DNA of 28,509 nucleotides from IMG/VR virus record IMGVR_UViG_3300030085_002066, positions 1-28,509 of that record; one strand, given 5' to 3'. Source of the DNA: a virus. A program made the translations under genes and the position numbers. Under the pieces are notes generated by a model. The model saw only the letters and a program-made list of their open reading frames with translations. It was not told where the DNA came from and ran no database searches. This document shows, piece after piece, positions 7,973 to 16,117 of the stretch (the stretch's first letter is position 1; every line of letters starts with the position of its first letter).

Positions 7973-8392
7973 ATGGCAGGCAGTATTACAGTCAGCTATG
8001 GAAGCAACTCTGTCGAGTTCACAGACTTCTCTGGAGATGATCTGCCAGGTCAGACCTTAGGGCAAGCTTCACTTGAATTTACACAAATTGGTTTAGGCTA
8101 TTCACAAGGTCCAGCTCGCCGGCAAAGAAAGATTTGGGCGATTGCTGCATTTGCGACCCCGGCACAGATAGCTACCTTAAATACAATCTTTGACGCATGG
8201 GATCTTGCCAGATCTTCAAGTGTGAACAACGCACTTGTCAATGTTGTTGATGACTTGCTAAGGGAGAAAACTGGCGATACAAACATACCTGCAGTGTCAA
8301 CAACAGCGTTCTTTACGACACCCCCAAGTGTTTCATTAGTTGGAAATTCTAATCAAATTTATCTTATCAGCTTTGGATTGACGGAGGCATAA
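7973..8392 (+). CDS. Distal/minor tail protein (small, after tape measure)
   Basis: A 139-residue protein starting 2 bases after the tape measure stop, with a good GGAGG ribosome site 8 bases before ATG 7973 inside the tape measure 3' end. It reads as a beta-rich N-terminal part (MAGSITVSYGSNSVEFTDF), a basic and aromatic RRQRKIWAIAAF segment, a helix (TPAQIATLNTIFDAWDLAR) and a beta-rich end. In siphophages the gene after the tape measure encodes a distal tail protein or a lambda gpM-like minor tail protein that starts the tail tip. I cannot tell which from motifs, so the specific role is inferred from position. Confidence 0.55.
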   Translation: MAGSITVSYGSNSVEFTDFSGDDLPGQTLGQASLEFTQIGLGYSQGPARRQRKIWAIAAFATPAQIATLNTIFDAWDLARSSSVNNALVNVVDDLLREKTGDTNIPAVSTTAFFTTPPSVSLVGNSNQIYLISFGLTEA

Positions 8393-8396
8393 ACCC

Positions 8397-11300
8397 ATGA
8401 TGAATGCTACGGGCAAGATTAAAGTATATATCAATGGAGTAGATTATAGTGATTTTTTGGTCGATGGTTCTGTAAGTGACGATTCTGCATATTCGACAAA
8501 TATAATTACAAGTCGCGGCACTATGAAACTTGCTGGTAGTGCAGATGTTTTAGATTACAATAAAACAAAATTTCCCGTTGGTAGTCTTGTAAGCATTTAT
8601 GTGACACTTAGTAATGGCAAGCTTGCAAAGATGCCAAGAGGTAGTCTTTTAATTTTAGAATCCTCTATCGACATAAAAGAGCCTAGTATTACTTTTGAAC
8701 TTGGCTGTAGCTTGAATTACCTGTCAGCAAGAGAAGCAAATTACGAGTCAGAAATAGAAACATTAATTAATACTTTCATCCCTGCGGACATCAAAAACTC
8801 TTTTGTTATAGAAGAAAAAGATATAGCCACCCTGAATAATTTACTTGATATATCTGGCTTAATTATATTCCAGAATGCTTATGGCACCATACAAAAGGCT
8901 AAAAAGTTTGGCGGCGACGGCATAGGAGCTAATGTAGGTGGTGGTAAATTAGTAAGTTTTGACAAATTCACTACTGTTGATGTTGAAAGCTTGGGCGGTG
9001 CTATCGAAGAATTACCGTCGTCAGTTATTGTGCAGGCATCTGTCGAAATACCTACTTTTGGAAGTGGCACAGGAAGCGGCGGGTCTGGAGCCGGTGCCGA
9101 TGGCAAACCTCCACCGTTTGTTACATCGAGCACTACAAGGACAATTAGAGTTCCTGATGCAGAAGCATTAGATCCTTTTTTTCAGGTTAAAAATATTCCG
9201 AATGCCCCTGAGGCTCAATCTGAAAGTATCCCAGCTTGTGGGTCGATCTCTGATCCTGACTCTCCGTCAGTAGCAAGTTATGGATATACCGTAACAGGCG
9301 AAGTTGTTGCAGTTGAGAGAGAAGTAAAAGAAACAGTAACACAAGGTAGTTACACAAGCTATACAGGCCCAGGCAATCAAGTTGAGTACGAATATGACTT
9401 TGAGCATTCCTCCGCTGGAACATATGCTGGTCCGGTCTTAAATGGACTGCTAAATAAGTATGTTGATGCTATCAATGGAGAGACACAAGAAGCGCAAGCG
9501 ATGTGCGGCAAAGCCAACCAAGCCTTTACGACCCGTGACGACCATAATAGTAGAGAGCAAACAGTTATTTATTTTTATGAAGAAGACGCGAACGGAAATA
9601 GAACCTTAACCAATCAAGAGCTAAGCGAAGAAAGTGAAATCAACGCTAATGCAGCAGAATATTATGCTTGTATTGGTCAGCATTATTTAACTGCTGCCAA
9701 AGGTATTGCAGATGGTGCACAGTTTTTGAGTCGAAATGCTGTAAGCATTGTTGATAATTACTTAAAAAAGTATGGCTATTCTAGTTATAATTTAACACAT
9801 TATTTTTACAACAAAGACGATTCCTTAGCTCAAAAAATTACTAAAAACTATATACATCCTGCTGCTACAAATGCTGCACAAAAGGCTACAAACGGACTGG
9901 TTTATAATAAAACAAATAGATCAACAGGGTTTTTCTTTGATGAAGGAATAAATTATTTTTATGCTACTGGTGAATTTAATTTTTCATCTTTTCGGCTTAC
10001 TGGGCAAACATTTGATGGGTTAGTGTCTGGAGACAGCTTAATAACCTCCCATGACAGTAGAAATTTAGATCCAGAAGGGAGCTTTAACTTATTTTTAGCG
10101 GCAACTACAATAACAAGTTATAAATATGGGAAGTTGTATGTTGAAGAGACTGTTGAATATATTGACCACGAAAGCCCACTTAACAGTTATAAACGTGTAA
10201 ATTATTCATCTACTGGCAGCAAAAACCCTGTAGAGCCTGACCGTATTGAAATACAAAGAGACGCTAATGGAAATATTTACAGCGCTGGCAATAATGCAGG
10301 AGAAAGTAAAACAGAAGAATTAGAATATAAGCAAGCTGTTAACTTAAAAGGTGATTATACATCTGTGCAATCGAGTTGGCTTGGGCAACCAGGACCACAA
10401 GAAAAAATTATCAACTTGCCTATCGATTTTGCACCAATAAGAAGAAAGTTTACCAGCAATGGAACTCCAATTTTTATAAATGTGCAAGCAGAATTATCTC
10501 AATATAAGAAAATCTTAGAGAAATATGCAAAAAACGAAGCCCTGAAAATTGCAGCAGATAATTCCGGTTTTAGAATTACAGAAATAGGCACAAGGGCGGA
10601 GTTATTTGGATACTACCCATATTACCCGATATCTTTAAATCTTTCGAGTTTAGGGAAACGTTACGGCTTAAGAGCAGCGTCTTCTAATTGGGTTTTTGAT
10701 AGAGACAATATATTATGTTCTTTAGATTGTTTCAGGACATCTGAAATAACGTCTAGTGTTGACCAAGACGAAATCAGCCCATACATCTATACAACAATAA
10801 CTAAGGTTGAGGGGGCCTCTACTATTACGACCAACGATGTTAACGTAGCGTCGACGGCAACAAGCATACAGATCAACTCATTGCCTCAATCTGGTACTTT
10901 AACACTCAATGGAAATCCAGTATCTATTGGTGATATCATAAGTATTTCAGATATACAAGCTGGGAATTTAGTTTACACACCCCCTACAAACGATACGACA
11001 CAAGTTTCATTTTCTTATGAAGTTTTAGACACCAATGGCAATCAAATAGGTTCAGGCGACGATATATTTCCTGTTGATCAATATGTCTTCCTAGAAAATA
11101 TTGTTGCCGATGCTGGTGAATTTGACGACAACACATCAGCAGGAGACGCATCGGGTGGCGGTGGAGATTTTGATTTAGGGACAAGACCTGGCGGAAACTA
11201 CAACATGAATGCTGGAGACTTTGATACTGGTGAGGAGGTAGCAGCACTTGAACCGCTGCCTATAGGGCAAGGTAATGCCCAGAACGGCGAAGCGAATGTA

Positions 11301-11609
11301 GAAGACGATTATGGTAGCAATGTAGTTGACGCAGACGGGAATTTAATCGGAACCGATGAATTGCCTGGTCCTGGCGGGGATGAAGAAGCATTGCTAGAGA
11401 TCGAAATTGATTTTAGTTTCAAAACTTTTAACCTTGTATCGATTACTTCTGAGATAATTTTACAACTGGGATGGGATTATGGATTTGTTTCTGTCAGCCA
11501 AGGCACTCCCATCGATAACGGCACTATTACAACACCGATTAATTATAATCTCAACTTTGGTACTATTGCAAGTCCTATCGAGCCAGTCTTAAGCTCATCA
11601 GTAAGCTAG
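8397..11609 (+). CDS. Large tail tip / hub protein with cadherin-like domain
   Basis: A 1070-residue protein with GGAGG 9 bases before ATG 8397 (a second ATG follows directly). The N-terminal ~230 residues, beginning with KIKVYINGVDYSDFLVDGSV, look like the start of tail hub proteins that bind the distal tail ring. A Gly/Ser linker follows near residues 222-235. The middle is Tyr/Asn-rich and unassigned. Residues ~805-890 look like a cadherin-like bacterial adhesion domain: GTLTLNGNPVSIGD, AGNLVYTPP and FSYEVLDTNGN are typical strands. Residues ~900-950 carry repeated Gly-Gly-Asp-Phe-Asp type motifs also found at the ends of fibre proteins in this window. The C-terminus is beta-rich. Size and position suit a central tip protein that carries adhesive fibres. 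No peptidase motif is visible. Confidence 0.62.
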   Translation: MMNATGKIKVYINGVDYSDFLVDGSVSDDSAYSTNIITSRGTMKLAGSADVLDYNKTKFPVGSLVSIYVTLSNGKLAKMPRGSLLILESSIDIKEPSITFELGCSLNYLSAREANYESEIETLINTFIPADIKNSFVIEEKDIATLNNLLDISGLIIFQNAYGTIQKAKKFGGDGIGANVGGGKLVSFDKFTTVDVESLGGAIEELPSSVIVQASVEIPTFGSGTGSGGSGAGADGKPPPFVTSSTTRTIRVPDAEALDPFFQVKNIPNAPEAQSESIPACGSISDPDSPSVASYGYTVTGEVVAVEREVKETVTQGSYTSYTGPGNQVEYEYDFEHSSAGTYAGPVLNGLLNKYVDAINGETQEAQAMCGKANQAFTTRDDHNSREQTVIYFYEEDANGNRTLTNQELSEESEINANAAEYYACIGQHYLTAAKGIADGAQFLSRNAVSIVDNYLKKYGYSSYNLTHYFYNKDDSLAQKITKNYIHPAATNAAQKATNGLVYNKTNRSTGFFFDEGINYFYATGEFNFSSFRLTGQTFDGLVSGDSLITSHDSRNLDPEGSFNLFLAATTITSYKYGKLYVEETVEYIDHESPLNSYKRVNYSSTGSKNPVEPDRIEIQRDANGNIYSAGNNAGESKTEELEYKQAVNLKGDYTSVQSSWLGQPGPQEKIINLPIDFAPIRRKFTSNGTPIFINVQAELSQYKKILEKYAKNEALKIAADNSGFRITEIGTRAELFGYYPYYPISLNLSSLGKRYGLRAASSNWVFDRDNILCSLDCFRTSEITSSVDQDEISPYIYTTITKVEGASTITTNDVNVASTATSIQINSLPQSGTLTLNGNPVSIGDIISISDIQAGNLVYTPPTNDTTQVSFSYEVLDTNGNQIGSGDDIFPVDQYVFLENIVADAGEFDDNTSAGDASGGGGDFDLGTRPGGNYNMNAGDFDTGEEVAALEPLPIGQGNAQNGEANVEDDYGSNVVDADGNLIGTDELPGPGGDEEALLEIEIDFSFKTFNLVSITSEIILQLGWDYGFVSVSQGTPIDNGTITTPINYNLNFGTIASPIEPVLSSSVS

Positions 11610-11620
11610 TGGAATACTAC
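11610..11620 (+). promoter_or_regulatory. GGAATACTAC late-motif copy
   Basis: TGGAATACTAC lies in the 28-base gap after the tip protein gene. It matches the GGAAYACTAG element seen before the tube, scaffold and fibre genes, and is followed by AAAAGGA, a good ribosome site for ATG 11638. Confidence 0.4.
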
Positions 11621-11637
11621 TACGAATAAAAGGATCA

Positions 11638-12051
11638 ATGGCACTTCTAACATCTGCAGAGGTTATTGATCAAGCTGAAGCGAATTACATTCAGGGCACT
11701 TATAAAATTGCTTTAACATATAATTTAACTGATTATACTGATGCGGTCTCTTTAAGTACTGTTGAGGCTGATGAAATTAATACAGGAGACGGTGGATACG
11801 CCAGATTAAGCTATGCATATACTTCATCAGACTTGGAGACATATAATAACGGTCAATCATTTACAGAAAAGACAGCAGAGTTCGTCCACGACGGATCTTC
11901 TACCGAAATTAGATTCAATCATATTGTATTGCTTCGTGACGTAAGTGGCACCGTATCGGTTGTAGGTTTTCAGACATTGGATGAAGTCGCCGTTTTAGCT
12001 AACGGAAGCACTGCAAGAATTAAAATCAACATTCTTCATGGGGCTCAGTAA
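11638..12051 (+). CDS. Tail-associated protein of unknown function
   Basis: A 137-residue, beta-rich soluble protein with an AAAAGGA ribosome site 4 bases before the ATG. It has no Cys, no membrane segment and no recognised motif. The first ~25 residues (ALLTSAEVIDQAEANYIQG) look helical, and the rest alternates short strands with Gly and Ser turns. Its stop overlaps the next start (TAATG), so it is translated with the following two genes. Placement between the tip protein and the first receptor-binding-type fibre suggests a minor tail or fibre-attachment part. I do not recognise it beyond that. Confidence 0.5.
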   Translation: MALLTSAEVIDQAEANYIQGTYKIALTYNLTDYTDAVSLSTVEADEINTGDGGYARLSYAYTSSDLETYNNGQSFTEKTAEFVHDGSSTEIRFNHIVLLRDVSGTVSVVGFQTLDEVAVLANGSTARIKINILHGAQ

Positions 12052-12305
12052 TGAATTTACAAGAAAAGCTCAAGGAAACGCAAACAGCTTCCCGAATTAA
12101 TGCTATTGATGCGGCGTACAGAGGCAATCCATATCGTGGCTCAAACTTTAAGGTATCTTGGCAGGGATATAATGATAATGGATTAGCAGTTGTGAAATAT
12201 AAAAATCGCACATATTCGGCAAGAAATATTGCTGGTAGGTCTACAACAGGGAACAGTAAAGTTACATTGAGGATTGCTAGAGGCTTTAAGCAAGTGAACT
12301 ACTAA
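12051..12305 (+). CDS. Small basic protein sharing a WxGYND motif with its neighbour
   Basis: An 84-residue basic protein whose ATG overlaps the previous stop. After a helical N-terminus it contains KVSWQGYNDNGLAVVKYKNR. The next protein has KVQWKGYNDDGMPNVKKG, which aligns closely, so the two probably share a small domain by duplication. The remainder is Arg, Asn and Ser rich. No family is recognised. The position inside the tail cluster suggests a minor virion or assembly role, which is inference only. Confidence 0.5.
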   Translation: MNLQEKLKETQTASRINAIDAAYRGNPYRGSNFKVSWQGYNDNGLAVVKYKNRTYSARNIAGRSTTGNSKVTLRIARGFKQVNY

Positions 12306-12306
12306 A

Positions 12307-13107
12307 ATGTCTTTAAAAAATAGACTTAAAATATTTGCAGAAGAAGCTAGGAATAAACTCATGGCTCAGATTGAGTCAGAAATGGACGCTGATACCGCAA
12401 AAGTGCAATGGAAAGGATACAATGATGATGGCATGCCTAATGTAAAAAAAGGCTCTAAAACTAAAACAGCCGACGGCCAAGGGTATACATCTAATCCTCA
12501 AAATAAAAACATGATACTTGACAAAACTGGTACTGTTGAATATGCGAAGAAGACAGATTTAATTACGCCAAGATACAAAAAAACTCCCTTAGCACCTCAA
12601 AAGCCTGCAGTCAAGAAAAAGAAAGTAGCGGCTCAACCGCCATCTAGCGTAACAGAATTTGCGCTTGCGATTATTAAACGTCGTGTTACTGTAGCAGTTG
12701 TGATAGAATATTCATGGTTTGATGGTAGAGACTTAGATAACACAACACAGATTGTTAATCCGATTAGTGACGGGCCAGTTGGATGGGCACATGGCTCAAC
12801 TTCAACATATATGAGTTGGTCAGGAGACGATACATCATCATCTGGATCTGAATTAGTCACTGTAGATCTCGCTTCATTATATGAAGACCATGGTGTTAGA
12901 GATATCACTTTAACAATGAGAGCAAACTGGTACGCAACAGCAGGCACGCAGGTTCATATAGCGGTAGGGGTTTTGGATGAGGATGGTGATGAAAGAGGAC
13001 AGGCGATCTGGACAGCTCCGATAACGTATAGAGCCCAGGGTGGTATCGGGGTGCCAGTTGGTTCAGTATTAGTTAAACCTAACGGAACTGTGACTAGGAT
13101 TTCTTGA
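12307..13107 (+). CDS. Tail-associated protein with basic N-terminal half and beta-rich C-terminal half
   Basis: A 266-residue protein starting 1 base after the previous stop. Residues 1-120 are Lys-rich, start with an amphipathic helix and include the WKGYNDDGMPNVKKG motif shared with the upstream protein. A proline/lysine linker (around residues 95-117) separates this from a compact beta-rich domain containing WFDGRDLDNTTQIVNP and HGSTSTYMSWSGDD. That second domain looks like a small carbohydrate-binding or jelly-roll fold, but no signature confirms it. It ends just before the motif-bearing gap and the first fibre gene. A minor tail protein or fibre adaptor is the likely role. Confidence 0.5.
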   Translation: MSLKNRLKIFAEEARNKLMAQIESEMDADTAKVQWKGYNDDGMPNVKKGSKTKTADGQGYTSNPQNKNMILDKTGTVEYAKKTDLITPRYKKTPLAPQKPAVKKKKVAAQPPSSVTEFALAIIKRRVTVAVVIEYSWFDGRDLDNTTQIVNPISDGPVGWAHGSTSTYMSWSGDDTSSSGSELVTVDLASLYEDHGVRDITLTMRANWYATAGTQVHIAVGVLDEDGDERGQAIWTAPITYRAQGGIGVPVGSVLVKPNGTVTRIS

Positions 13108-13135
13108 AAAAAAATGCTCCCAAATATATGGACTC

Positions 13136-13152
13136 AAGGAATACTAGTCTAG
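13136..13152 (+). repeat. 17-bp direct repeat / late motif (left copy)
   Basis: AAGGAATACTAGTCTAG is identical to 19251-19267. It contains the GGAATACTAG core and TAGTCTAG element and lies 16 bases before the GTG start of a fibre gene that has no closer ribosome site. The two copies flank the fibre, scaffold, capsid and small-gene block. Confidence 0.6.
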
Positions 13153-13168
13153 TCTTTGACCATTAGTC

Positions 13169-15157
13169 GTGGGTTTACAATTCAGAAGAGGTACTGCAGC
13201 TGATGTAACTTCTGAGAATTTTATCCCTGCTATTGGCGAGCCGGTATATATTACTGATGAAGATAAGTTTTATATTGGCGATGGCGCAACTGTCGGTGGC
13301 AATTTAGTTGGCGGAGCAGGAGATTTAGCAGATTTAACAAATGTACATTTAACTACTGAAGATATTGGTGCTATACAAAGTTATAGCGTGAGCAGTAACA
13401 CTGTAACTATAAATACATCAGAAGGTAATCCTTATGTAGTAAACCAACAAATAACGATCAGCAACGCGGGTGTAGCCACTTTAAACGGTACGCATACAAT
13501 TGTAAGCAAACCAGCCGCTAACCAGTTTTTATTTGAACTGACTACTGCAGACGTATCAAACACTGTTACTACCGGCACAACAACGCCAGTGATTGCTAAC
13601 GGCGAACTCTTGTCGTTCGACTCAACAAATTCTAGATTTACAAATAAAAAACAAAGCGAAGCTATCGGTAAATTATCAAACCACTCAGACGTAGATGGCT
13701 ACGATAGCACCAGCACCGCTCCAAAAAATAACTCTTTAGGTAAGATCCTAAGGTATGACACTGACAACAATTGGAGTCTGAAGCGTCCCGGTGAGGCTAT
13801 AAAAATAACTTCGGGTCAGCATTTTATTGGTGTTGATTTCTCTGCTGGCACTACTGGCAATATTTACACTGGCAACGCATCTGATTGGACTGAAGATACC
13901 ACCAGCTCAACTGGAAACAACGGTACTGACCTTCACTCAGCGAGTCCAGGGTCAATCCCCCCACCACCTTATGGTGATGCGGCTTATGACAGCAATAGTC
14001 ATGACTACAACCCGGTAGGATCATTTACAGACTCAACTGACTTCACTTTAGACTTTTGGTTGTATAAACCCACCGGTAGTGGTGCATGGGTGGACGCAAT
14101 GCTGTTTTACAGCAATAACAGCCCATCTTATAAATTTTTCTACCCTGAATATTCTGGCACTGCACTTAGTTTGTATAGCGCTGCTACCACTAGCGGCACT
14201 GTAAGTATTATTGCTCAAAAGGTAATTGAATGGACTGTTCCTGAGTTACTTGATCAATGGGTTCACGTTTCGATTGTTAGAAAAGGCACAGACTTTAGGG
14301 CTTGGGTGAATGGCGAAGACGAAGGAGCAGGAACGCTGCAAGGGTCGTTTACTTCTGACCATAATTTCTTATTTAGCAGTGCTGGATCGTTTTATTCAAT
14401 CCAATATGAAAACGATACTCGTTTGATTGGACCTCATTATGTAGATCTACAAAAGGCACACCGTGATCCAGCTGGCGGCAACATCGATGTACCAATTGAA
14501 CGTGTCGACTTTAACAACAACAAGTCTGGTGTAAACGTTAGCGAATTACTCGATGTAACAAATAATGCATTTATCGATGGAGATATTCTTACTTATCACC
14601 AGGGTTTATGGACTACCAAAAAACCTACTTATGCAAAACTATTCTACAGGCAAACAACTGCACCAACTAGCACAATTCAGTTTTCAGACAGAATCGGTGA
14701 ATGGACAGGCTTAACAGGCGTTTGGCGAGATATGACGTATGAAAATCTAAGCGATAACAACAACCAAGGGCCAAAGAGTCCCAATAATGATCCAACTCTA
14801 TTACTTGAAGATTCTGTCAGCGGAACTAATACGATAAGTGGTATAACGCCAGGCATTTATCAAATAGACCTTGTTGCTGATTTTGTTTTAAACAATCTTA
14901 GCGCTAATAGTTATAATTCTCATTGGCTTGAAATTTTATTTTCTCAAGGCGCTGGCCTTGATGATGTTGATACTAGGACGCATTTCACGTTCCCTGCTCA
15001 TACAGCAACCAGTACTGCGATTACTTTGACTCAAAAAGCTTCAATTGTGGCATGCGTCACTAGAAGTTCAGCATTTCTTGAATGCAAAATAGATCAAGAA
15101 CAAGGTGCTGATTATTACATCAGCCAAGCAGTATTGTCTGTTTCAAGAATTGGCTGA
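13169..15157 (+). CDS. Tail fibre with anchor domain, LamG-like lectin and C-terminal jelly-roll domain
   Basis: A 662-residue protein with a GTG start (GLQFRRGTAADVTSENFIP). Residues 1-50 match the small N-terminal domain seen in Mtd-type and other fibres, with the RRGTAA...PAIGEPVYITDEDKFYIGDG pattern. It attaches the fibre to the tail. Residues ~285-435 look like a LamG/concanavalin-type lectin domain: DFTLDFWLYKP, VHVSIVRKGTDFRAWVNGE and an HYVDLQKAHRDP ending. Residues ~490-662 are beta-rich and end in YYISQAVLSVSRIG, like a C1q-type jelly-roll receptor domain. The role is host surface recognition. There is no template repeat or reverse transcriptase nearby, so it is not part of a diversity-generating element in this window. 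It lies immediately before the scaffold leader. Confidence 0.75.
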   Translation: MGLQFRRGTAADVTSENFIPAIGEPVYITDEDKFYIGDGATVGGNLVGGAGDLADLTNVHLTTEDIGAIQSYSVSSNTVTINTSEGNPYVVNQQITISNAGVATLNGTHTIVSKPAANQFLFELTTADVSNTVTTGTTTPVIANGELLSFDSTNSRFTNKKQSEAIGKLSNHSDVDGYDSTSTAPKNNSLGKILRYDTDNNWSLKRPGEAIKITSGQHFIGVDFSAGTTGNIYTGNASDWTEDTTSSTGNNGTDLHSASPGSIPPPPYGDAAYDSNSHDYNPVGSFTDSTDFTLDFWLYKPTGSGAWVDAMLFYSNNSPSYKFFYPEYSGTALSLYSAATTSGTVSIIAQKVIEWTVPELLDQWVHVSIVRKGTDFRAWVNGEDEGAGTLQGSFTSDHNFLFSSAGSFYSIQYENDTRLIGPHYVDLQKAHRDPAGGNIDVPIERVDFNNNKSGVNVSELLDVTNNAFIDGDILTYHQGLWTTKKPTYAKLFYRQTTAPTSTIQFSDRIGEWTGLTGVWRDMTYENLSDNNNQGPKSPNNDPTLLLEDSVSGTNTISGITPGIYQIDLVADFVLNNLSANSYNSHWLEILFSQGAGLDDVDTRTHFTFPAHTATSTAITLTQKASIVACVTRSSAFLECKIDQEQGADYYISQAVLSVSRIG

Positions 15158-15193
15158 TAGGAACACTAGCGCGTCAACTAGGGAGTGATTCCC
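15158..15193 (+). promoter_or_regulatory. Leader of the scaffold gene: late motif plus GTGAT-loop hairpin
   Basis: TAGGAACACTAGC (15158-15170) is identical to the tube-gene element. Ten bases later GGGA-GTGAT-TCCC (15181-15193) forms a small hairpin whose pentaloop matches both hairpins in the capsid leader. No Shine-Dalgarno sequence precedes ATG 15201. Role inferred: promoter plus RNA control element. Confidence 0.5.
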
Positions 15194-15200
15194 GTTTACC

Positions 15201-15938
15201 ATGTCTGAAGAAAACACCAAAGCCCCCGAGATGGAGGCTGGCGGCACAGATCCTGTCAATCAGCCTAGTGCTGATGAGAAGTCTCAATACAGCCCTGATG
15301 AGGTAGCAAACCTTGTCAAAGCTTTGCGTTCTGAACGTGAAGCGCGTAAAACTTACGAGCGTCAATTCAAAGAGAAAGAAGCACAGCTTCTCAAGCTAAA
15401 AGATGTTGATCTAGACCGGTATCAACAACTGGAAGCAGATGCTGCTCGTGCTGCTGAAATTGAATCCCGCTATGGCGAATCAATTCAAGCAATCGAGGAA
15501 AAGTATGGTCGACTAGCAGCTGAAGCTGAAACCAAGGCAAAAAAGGCAGAGACTCAAGTATTTGAGTTTCAAAAAAAATACGCATTGGAAAAGGTTTTCC
15601 ATGCCGCTGGTGGTCGTACTGATGCTGCAGATGGCGTATCGTTCTTTGATATGTTTGCAGAGCAGCTTAGCAATCGTTTCCGTCAGGAATTTGATGGCAG
15701 CCTGACTGTTGTTGATGCACAGGGTGATCCAGTTTTAGATCCAGAATCTGGCAAGCGATTATCTCCTGATGATTTTGTTGCCAGCTACAAGTCTCACCCT
15801 ATTTATGGCACTTTCTTCAAAGGTGTTAAGGGCTCTGGGGCTGGTCTTAACTATGCAGGTACGGATGCAAATGGCATGCCTGTAGAAGATTTGTCACAAC
15901 TGTCTCGCGAAGAATTATTCTTGCGAGCATTCGGTTGA
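15201..15938 (+). CDS. Capsid scaffolding protein
   Basis: A 245-residue protein directly before the capsid gene. The N-terminal ~35 residues are acidic, Pro/Gln-rich and disordered in appearance. Residues ~37-130 are a highly charged coiled coil (Glu, Lys, Arg and Ala heptads). The C-terminal part contains YALEKVFHAAGGRTDAADG and a short compact tail ending in REELFLRAFG. This is the standard build of phage scaffolds, which template procapsid assembly and leave or are degraded before DNA packaging. No Ser-His protease motif is present, so it does not look like a fused maturation protease, and none is seen elsewhere in the window. A terminator follows at 15945. Confidence 0.8.
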   Translation: MSEENTKAPEMEAGGTDPVNQPSADEKSQYSPDEVANLVKALRSEREARKTYERQFKEKEAQLLKLKDVDLDRYQQLEADAARAAEIESRYGESIQAIEEKYGRLAAEAETKAKKAETQVFEFQKKYALEKVFHAAGGRTDAADGVSFFDMFAEQLSNRFRQEFDGSLTVVDAQGDPVLDPESGKRLSPDDFVASYKSHPIYGTFFKGVKGSGAGLNYAGTDANGMPVEDLSQLSREELFLRAFG

Positions 15939-15944
15939 GATCCC

Positions 15945-15964
15945 AAGCCCCGAAAGGGGCTTTT
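15945..15964 (+). terminator. Rho-independent terminator after the scaffold gene
   Basis: AAGCCCC (15945-15951) pairs with GGGGCTT (15956-15962) around a GAAA tetraloop, followed by a short T run. It should reduce scaffold transcript read-through into the capsid gene. Confidence 0.8.
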
Positions 15965-15966
15965 AT

Positions 15967-15999
15967 GTTGGGAAGCATATAATTTCGGAATTATATGTT
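15967..15999 (+). promoter_or_regulatory. Candidate capsid promoter with palindrome over a TATAAT box
   Basis: GTTGGGAA (15967-15974) recurs at 17081-17088, also just after a terminator. TATAAT sits at 15978-15983 within a perfect inverted repeat: CATATAATT (15976-15984), TCGG, AATTATATG (15989-15997). No good -35 hexamer is visible at normal spacing. The palindrome could be an operator over the promoter or a stabilising 5' hairpin, depending on the true transcript start. Confidence 0.5.
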
Positions 16000-16003
16000 A
16001 GAA

Positions 16004-16072
16004 AGCACCCGGTTTTGACTGGCCGTGATGGTTAGCAGGCAGGGTGTTCCGACTATGGGCGTGATGCCTGTA
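16004..16072 (+). promoter_or_regulatory. Structured leader RNA of the capsid gene with two GTGAT-loop hairpins
   Basis: Stem AGCACCC (16004-16010) with GGGTGTT (16042-16048, one G-U pair) encloses hairpin CTGGCC-GTGAT-GGTTAG (16019-16035, two G-U pairs). A second hairpin TATGGGC-GTGAT-GCCTGTA (16054-16072, two G-U pairs) follows. Both pentaloops equal the one before the scaffold gene. CAGGCA (16036-16041) can alternatively pair with TGCCTG (16065-16070), opening the second hairpin. Seen by hand folding only. Confidence 0.5.
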
Positions 16073-16117
16073 TCGTGTTTCACCTTTCCTTTTATTTTCT
16101 GACCACAAGGAGTCAAA

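Noticed and set aside
13169-15157. Diversity-generating retroelement suggested by an Mtd-type fibre domain
   Set aside because: No reverse transcriptase, template repeat or adenine-biased variable repeat is visible; the Mtd-like domain is only the anchor.
15201-15938. Prohead protease fused to the scaffold
   Set aside because: The protein is a charged coiled coil with no Ser-His-type protease motif.
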